From Nocardiopsis alba DSM 43377 (lineage in GTDB: Bacteria > Actinomycetota > Actinomycetes > Streptosporangiales > Streptosporangiaceae), in contig NZ_ANAC01000014.1 in assembly GCF_000341225.1 (NCBI RefSeq), positions 124,001-188,000 on the forward strand: DNA of 64,000 nt, in the 5' to 3' direction. Below are positions 59,125 to 64,000 of this stretch, one piece after another. The position numbers were made by a program, and so were the translations under genes. Under the pieces are notes generated by a model, which searched no databases, had not been told where the DNA came from, and worked only from the letters and a program-made list of their open reading frames with translations. Within the stretch, counting starts at the first letter, position 1. Each line of letters opens with the position of its first letter.

Positions 59125-59949
59125 TCAACCCTTCACCGCGCCCTGGGTGAGGCCGTTGACGAAGCTGCGCTGGAAGACCAGGTAGACGACCACGATGGGG
59201 GCGATGACCAGGAGGGTCGCCGCCGACAGCAGCGGGATGTCGGTCCCGTACTGGCCCACGAACAACCCCAGCCCGGTGGGGGCCGTGCGCAACGCCGGGT
59301 CCTGGATCATCACCAGGACCAGGAGGAACTGGTTCCACGACCACATGAACACCAGGACCGCCAGGGTCGTGATGGCCGGCCACGAGACGGGCAGCAGCAC
59401 CCGGGCCAGCACGGTGAGGTCCCGGGCCCCGTCCACCCGGGCGGCCTCCACCAGCTCCCGGGGCATCGAGGCGAAGTGCGACTGCATCCAGTACACGCCG
59501 AACGGCAGGAACAGGGCGACCTCGGCGAGGATCACCCCCGTGTAGGTGTTGGTCATCCCCACCTCGCGCAGGTTGAAGTACAGCGCGATGACCAGCAGTT
59601 CCACCGGCAGGGTCAGACCGAGGACGAAGGCGAGCGAGAGAGCGCGTCCGCCCCACACCCCCAGGATCGACAGCGCGTACCCGGCCAGGGTGGCGAAGCA
59701 GACCGTCAGGGGCACCACGAACACCGCGATGACCGTGCCCGACCACATCAGCCGGTCGAAACCGCCGGTCTCCCAGGCCAGGCGGAAATTCTCCCACGAC
59801 CACCGTTCGGGGAGGGAGAACCCGGGCACCTGGCCGCCGGCCGGATGCAGCGAGGCCAGGACGATCCCCAGGAACGGCAGCAGCACCAGCGCCGCCAGAG
59901 TGCTCAGCAGCCCATAGCGCAGGGCGGTCGCGATCGCGTCCGGTTTCAA
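59125..59949 (-). CDS. Carbohydrate ABC permease 2 (MalG-type)
   Basis: A 274-aa permease with six helices. The coupling loop ELVEAARVDGARDLTVLARV (about 178-197) is the EAA motif of CUT1 sugar transporters. TTG 59949 overlaps the stop of permease 1 (TTGA) and has GGAGGA upstream. Ends at a shared terminator. Confidence 0.88.
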   Translation of the reverse strand: MKPDAIATALRYGLLSTLAALVLLPFLGIVLASLHPAGGQVPGFSLPERWSWENFRLAWETGGFDRLMWSGTVIAVFVVPLTVCFATLAGYALSILGVWGGRALSLAFVLGLTLPVELLVIALYFNLREVGMTNTYTGVILAEVALFLPFGVYWMQSHFASMPRELVEAARVDGARDLTVLARVLLPVSWPAITTLAVLVFMWSWNQFLLVLVMIQDPALRTAPTGLGLFVGQYGTDIPLLSAATLLVIAPIVVVYLVFQRSFVNGLTQGAVKG

Positions 59950-60878
59950 CGTTCCTCCCGCGTCAGCAGACGGATCGCGCCGACCAGCACGATGACCAGC
60001 AGGGTCAGCACCACCGCGAGCGCGCTCGCGGCGCCGATGGAGCCCTCGTTGAAGGCGAGCCGGTACACCAGCAGCGCCGGCACGTTGGTCTGTCCGGCCG
60101 GACCGCCGTTGGTGGTGACGAACACCAGATCGAAGCCGGCCAGCGCGGCGATGGTGGTGATGACCGCGGCGATACCGATCTCGCGGCGCAGCCCGGGCAG
60201 GGTCACGTTCATGAACCTGCGCACTGGCCCGGCCCCGTCGATGGCGGCCGCCTCGTTCAGCGACGGGTCGATCCGCTGGGCCCCGCTCAGGAACAGCACC
60301 ATGCACAGGCCGCTCATGCACCAGGTGCCGATCAGCCCCAGCGCGAACAGCGCCAGATCGTGGTCGCCCAGCCAGGCGCGGGTCAGGAAGCCGGCCCCCA
60401 CCGCCTCCAACGCCTGGTTGATCATGCCGTCGTCGGCGTACAGCCAGCGCCAGGTGGTGCCCACCGCCACCAACGGCAGCACCTGGGGCAGGAAGAACAC
60501 GGTGCGGTAGAAGGTCATCCCGCGCCGCACCCGCCCCAGGAGCAGCCCGGTGAGCAGCAGCCCCACGGCGATCGGGATCAGCGAGAAGAAGACGATGAGC
60601 ACCAGGGCGTTGAGGATCGCCCCGGACAGCAGCGGGTCGGTGAGCACCCGGGCGTAATTGTCCGGTCCGGCCCAGGCCGGGGTCTGGAACCCGTCCCAGT
60701 GCAGGAACGAGAACAGCAGCGTGTTGAGCCCCGAGTAGACCGCGAAGCCCAGGTAGACGACCAGCGCGGGCAGCAGGTAGAGCCAGGCCCGCCAACGGGA
60801 GCGTCCCCCTCTTCCACGGCCGCCCGGACGCCGCCTGGTCTCCTCCCTCCCGCGTCGGAGGAGCGCGCTACCGGCCAT
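59946..60878 (-). CDS. Carbohydrate ABC permease 1 (MalF-type)
   Basis: A 310-aa permease with a long basic N-terminal tail (LLRRGREETRRRPGGRGRGG) and six helices. LSGAQRIDPSLNEAAAIDGA with GPVRRFMNVTLP (about 213-245) is the EAA loop. It overlaps the binding protein gene by 11 bases. Confidence 0.88.
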   Translation of the reverse strand: MAGSALLRRGREETRRRPGGRGRGGRSRWRAWLYLLPALVVYLGFAVYSGLNTLLFSFLHWDGFQTPAWAGPDNYARVLTDPLLSGAILNALVLIVFFSLIPIAVGLLLTGLLLGRVRRGMTFYRTVFFLPQVLPLVAVGTTWRWLYADDGMINQALEAVGAGFLTRAWLGDHDLALFALGLIGTWCMSGLCMVLFLSGAQRIDPSLNEAAAIDGAGPVRRFMNVTLPGLRREIGIAAVITTIAALAGFDLVFVTTNGGPAGQTNVPALLVYRLAFNEGSIGAASALAVVLTLLVIVLVGAIRLLTREER

Positions 60879-62220
60879 GGACCCGGTCCCATTCGGTCTG
60901 GATCTCGGCGAGGAAGGCCTCCTCGTCGAGGGTCCCCGACGTCAGCCCCTGGGCGCCCGGGGTGAGCCGGTCGATCATGCCGGGGGTGACGAAGTCGGGG
61001 AAGGGGACGATGCCCTCCTCCTCGGCCACCCGCGTATAGGCCGTGTTGATCTCCTCCAACACGCCTCCCTCCTGTGCGGTCACGTCGGTGTCCACCGGCA
61101 TGAACCCGGCCCCGAGCTGGATCCGCGCCGACTCGGGCGAGCTCAGGTGGTCCAGGAAGGCGGCGGCCACGTCGGGGTGTTCGGTCTGCGAGGACACGAC
61201 GAAGGAGACGCTGGAGCCGGAGATCAGGGGCTCCTGGTCGGCGTCGACGCCGGGCATCGGGAAGAAGCCGACGTTCTCTCCCATCGCCTCGTCCAGTTCG
61301 AAGGCGGCCCAGTTGCCGGTGACCAGGAAGGCGCCGCTCCCCGTGGCGAAGTCGGCCCTGGCGTCGTCGTCGGAGGTGGCGTTGGCGCTCGCGGGCACGT
61401 ATCCGGCCTCCACCCAGCGGGTGAAGGTCCGGGTCGCCTCCAGCGCGGAGGGGGTCTCGATGGTGGAGTCCGGGACCCCGTGCACCCAGTCGCGGTAGGC
61501 CCCTCCGTCCCCGTGGGCGTTGAGCAGCGCGTTCCACAGGTGGATGCCGCCCACCCCCAGTCCGCCGACGTCGAACGGGACGATGCCGGCCGCCGCGACC
61601 CGTTCCAGGGCCTCCTCGAACTCCTCGAGGGTGGTGGGCGGCTCCTCCACTCCGGCCTTCGCCAACAGTTCCCGGTTGTAGAACACCCCGATGACCGAGA
61701 GCGCGCCGGGCGCCGCGTACAGACTCCCCTCGCCGAAGCGGGCGGCGTCCTCGTCGGCGCGCAGCGGCTCCAGGCTCGCGGCCGGGAAGGACCCCTCCCA
61801 GTCGTAGGCCTCGGAGTAGGGATCCAGGTCGAGCACGTAGCCGCCCGGGATGAGCGATCGCATGGCGCCCGGGTTGTACTGGGCCAGGTCGGGCGGGTCC
61901 TCCGAGGACATCGCGAGCGTGACGGTCTTGATGTAGTCGCTGAACGGGGTCTGCTGGAGCTCGATCGAGACGTTGGGGTGGAGTTCGGTGAACCCCTCGA
62001 CGAGCTCGGTGACGGGCGGATCGTCGGTGTAGGCCACGACCAGCTCGACCGGTTCGTCGGTGATGTCGGTGGAGACGTCGTGGGGGACGTTGTCCAGCCG
62101 ATCCCCGGTGGTCAGCACGGCGCACGAGGTGAGCAGGAGGACCGAGGCCGCGCCCGCCGCGACGGGGCCGGCCCGCCCCGAGGGCGGCCCGGGGGCGGTC
62201 GTCTCTGAACGAGGGGACAT
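60868..62220 (-). CDS. Carbohydrate ABC substrate-binding lipoprotein
   Basis: A 450-aa family 1 binding protein. The signal sequence ends in LTSC (about residue 33), then an Asp/Glu-rich linker leads to LVVAYTDDPPVTELVEGFTE and PDLAQYNPGAMRSLIPGGYV. ATG 62220 gives a proper signal peptide. First gene of a CUT1 importer operon that has no ATPase gene, which is usual in actinomycetes, where a shared MsiK-type ATPase serves several importers. Divergent from the GH89 enzyme. Confidence 0.88.
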   Translation of the reverse strand: MSPRSETTAPGPPSGRAGPVAAGAASVLLLTSCAVLTTGDRLDNVPHDVSTDITDEPVELVVAYTDDPPVTELVEGFTELHPNVSIELQQTPFSDYIKTVTLAMSSEDPPDLAQYNPGAMRSLIPGGYVLDLDPYSEAYDWEGSFPAASLEPLRADEDAARFGEGSLYAAPGALSVIGVFYNRELLAKAGVEEPPTTLEEFEEALERVAAAGIVPFDVGGLGVGGIHLWNALLNAHGDGGAYRDWVHGVPDSTIETPSALEATRTFTRWVEAGYVPASANATSDDDARADFATGSGAFLVTGNWAAFELDEAMGENVGFFPMPGVDADQEPLISGSSVSFVVSSQTEHPDVAAAFLDHLSSPESARIQLGAGFMPVDTDVTAQEGGVLEEINTAYTRVAEEEGIVPFPDFVTPGMIDRLTPGAQGLTSGTLDEEAFLAEIQTEWDRVHGR

Positions 62221-62304
62221 CGCGCCCTCCGTGGGTCGGGATCGGCCGGTGGTGGGACCGCGGGGACAGGGCGCGTGCACACGCCCTACCCGTTCCGCTT
62301 CTAT

Positions 62305-62350
62305 CCATACCGAATATGGTTATGTACTGTACGTAATCGATTCGTATCCT
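62305..62350. promoter_or_regulatory. Divergent promoter region with two dyads
   Basis: CCATA-CCGAA-TATGG (62305-62319) is a perfect 5-bp-arm dyad. TTATGTAC-T-GTACGTAA (62320-62336) is a near-perfect second dyad. TATCCT (62345-62350) ends 6 nt before the GH89 ATG, so that transcript is probably leaderless. The dyads may be operators for both the importer and the glycosidase. Confidence 0.45.
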
Positions 62351-62356
62351 GACCGA

Positions 62357-64000
62357 ATGGGCACGCGGATGATCGAGGACGCACGGGACACGCCCGCATG
62401 GGGCGCCGCCATCGACGCACTGGCCCGTCGGATCCTCGGCTCCGCGCATCGACCGCTGCGCCTGCGCGAGCACGAGGACGAGCGGCGCTCCTTCGAGTAC
62501 CGCGCCGACGGCGGGACGCTCACGGTCTCGGCGACCGATCCGATCGCGGCCGCCGTGGGGCTGCACACCTATCTGCGGCGGGTGTGCGGGCGTTCGGTGT
62601 CCTGGGACACCGTCCTCCCGCTACCGGTCTCCTCCCTGCCCGACGCCCCGCCCACGCGCGGCGCGGCCGAGGTCGACCGGACCTATCACCTCAACTTCTG
62701 CACCACCGGTTACACGGCCGCCTACTGGAACTGGGCCGACTGGGAACGCGAGATCGACTGGATGGCGCTGCACGGCGTCACCACGCCGCTCACCCTGAGC
62801 GGGCACGAGGCCGTCCTGTACGACACCTACGTCCGGCTCGGGATGGACGAGGAACGGGTCCGGGAGTTCATCGGCGGCCCCGGCTACCTGCCCTGGCAGT
62901 ACATGGGCAACCTGGACCACTTCGCCGGGCCGATGCCCCGGTCGTGGATCGAGGGCCACCGCGAACTGGGGCGCCGGGTGCTGGAGCGCCAGCGCGCGCT
63001 GGGCATGGCCCCGGTCCTGCCCGGGTTCACCGGACACGTCCCGCCCTCGCTGGCCCCCGGCCGGACCGGGAGCCGCACCTGGCAGGGCCTGGTCACCCAC
63101 GTCCTCGTTCCCACCGACCCCCTCTACACCACGCTCTGCGCCGAGATCGTCGAGACCCAGAAGGAGCTCTTCGGTACCGACCACCAGTACGCGATCGACC
63201 CCTTCATCGAGATGATCCCGGTCGACTCCGATCCCGGCTTCCCCGGGCTGGTCGCCCGCGCCACCATCGAGGGGCTCACCCGGGCCGACCCCCGCGCGGT
63301 GTGGTTCCTCCAGACCTGGCCCTTCTCCTACCAGAGCGACTTCTGGAGCCCCGAACGCGTCGAGGCCTTCCTCGACGCCATCCCCGACGACCATCTGCAC
63401 CTGCTCGACCTGTGGGCCGAGTACGACCCCCAGTGGAGCCGCTTCCACTCCTTCGGCGGTACGCCCTGGACCTGGTGCGCCCTGCTGAACTTCGGTGGCC
63501 GGACCGACCCGATGGCCGACCTCCAAGGGGCCGTGGACCGGATCGGCGCGGCGAAGGACTCCGCCCACCCGCCCGAGGGGATCGGCCTGTCCATGGAGGC
63601 CACCCGCAACAACCCGGCCTTCTTCGAACTGGTCGTCGACCAGGCCTGGACCCGGACCGGACGGGTCGAGGAGGAATGGCTGCCCGACTTCGTCGCACAG
63701 CGCTACGGCCCGGGTCACGACCCGGCGCTCCTGGAGGGGTGGCGGGGGCTGCTGCGCACCGTCCTGGGCGCCTCGGGCGTGCGGATCTTCCCCGAACAGT
63801 TCAACGGGGTCCTCACCCTGCGGCCCCACTACCGGCACCTGGAGGACTCGTCCGCGCTCCGGGCCGAGGTCACCGCCCTGGTCTGGTACCCCTGGCCCGA
63901 CCTGCTCGCGGCCTGGGAACGCCTGGTGGCCGGGGCCGAGACCGACCCTCTCGCGGTCGAGGGGCCGTTGGGGCACGACCTGGTCGACGTGGCCATGGCG
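62357..64000 (+). CDS. Alpha-N-acetylglucosaminidase, GH89 (partial, runs off the window)
   Basis: At least 548 aa, open to the end of the window. The sequence follows the NAGLU/GH89 pattern: WADWEREIDWMALHGVTTPL, GPGYLPWQYMGNLDHFAGPM, GMAPVLPGFTGHVP, LFGTDHQYAIDPFIEMIPVD, TWPFSYQSDFW, and WCALLNFGGRTD. The two catalytic Glu expected in the family fit FIEMIPV and the GLSMEATRNNP region. It lacks a signal peptide, so it probably works in the cytoplasm on imported alpha-linked N-acetylglucosaminides. Start is ATG 62357, or 62369. Confidence 0.87.
   Translation, partial: MGTRMIEDARDTPAWGAAIDALARRILGSAHRPLRLREHEDERRSFEYRADGGTLTVSATDPIAAAVGLHTYLRRVCGRSVSWDTVLPLPVSSLPDAPPTRGAAEVDRTYHLNFCTTGYTAAYWNWADWEREIDWMALHGVTTPLTLSGHEAVLYDTYVRLGMDEERVREFIGGPGYLPWQYMGNLDHFAGPMPRSWIEGHRELGRRVLERQRALGMAPVLPGFTGHVPPSLAPGRTGSRTWQGLVTHVLVPTDPLYTTLCAEIVETQKELFGTDHQYAIDPFIEMIPVDSDPGFPGLVARATIEGLTRADPRAVWFLQTWPFSYQSDFWSPERVEAFLDAIPDDHLHLLDLWAEYDPQWSRFHSFGGTPWTWCALLNFGGRTDPMADLQGAVDRIGAAKDSAHPPEGIGLSMEATRNNPAFFELVVDQAWTRTGRVEEEWLPDFVAQRYGPGHDPALLEGWRGLLRTVLGASGVRIFPEQFNGVLTLRPHYRHLEDSSALRAEVTALVWYPWPDLLAAWERLVAGAETDPLAVEGPLGHDLVDVAMA

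Overview
The window is very GC-rich chromosomal DNA (about 70% G+C by eye) with strong third-position GC bias, GTG and TTG starts, 4-nt start/stop overlaps, two F420-type luciferase-like oxidoreductases and several likely leaderless genes. This points to an actinomycete, probably Nocardiopsaceae-like; the family is an inference. No rRNA, tRNA, CRISPR array, phage or IS element was recognised.

Layout. 1-9.3 kb: aminopeptidase P, an F420 oxidoreductase behind a MerR-type promoter, a saccharopine-dehydrogenase-like reductase, a BCCT transporter with a LacI regulator, and a small lipoprotein. 9.7-14.3 kb: an ABC importer operon (binding lipoprotein, two permeases, ATPase) plus a metallo-beta-lactamase-fold hydrolase. 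14.3-16.7 kb: a lower-GC islet bounded by a 26-bp direct repeat, with a wrecked SDR pseudogene, two tiny membrane proteins and a methyltransferase. 16.7-18.8 kb: a dehalogenase-type hydrolase divergent from a CGNR regulator, and a membrane protein. 18.8-25.6 kb: IclR and PfkB kinase divergent from amidohydrolase, RidA and Na+/solute symporter across a palindromic operator, then an APC permease. 26.6-32.3 kb: a four-carbon sugar-acid cluster (OtnC, OtnK, GntP permease, homoserine-dehydrogenase-like/SAF oxidoreductase, DeoR). 32.4-37.5 kb: GAF/PucR regulator, class II HMG-CoA reductase and a TctA-type permease with a small partner, read as a mevalonate uptake and catabolism unit.

38.7-46.7 kb is the most novel part: six tightly coupled minus-strand genes encoding a PhyH-type dioxygenase, an unrecognised 195-aa protein, a one-module NRPS with order A-PCP-E-reductase, a TauD/SyrP-type dioxygenase, an SDR and a methyltransferase. 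The adenylation pocket reads DLTKLGHIGK, close to the aspartate code. The operon may therefore make a reduced, hydroxylated D-aspartate-derived aldehyde or alcohol. An 800-bp non-coding stretch precedes it.

47.5-64 kb: F420 oxidoreductase, acetyltransferase, LysR/MFS divergent pair, a sulfonate-type ABC operon whose binding protein lacks a normal start codon, a DUF3995 membrane protein, a DUF1989 protein, LysR with a tartrate/D-malate-type dehydrogenase, a second dehalogenase-type hydrolase, and a carbohydrate ABC operon divergent from a GH89 alpha-N-acetylglucosaminidase that runs off the end of the window.
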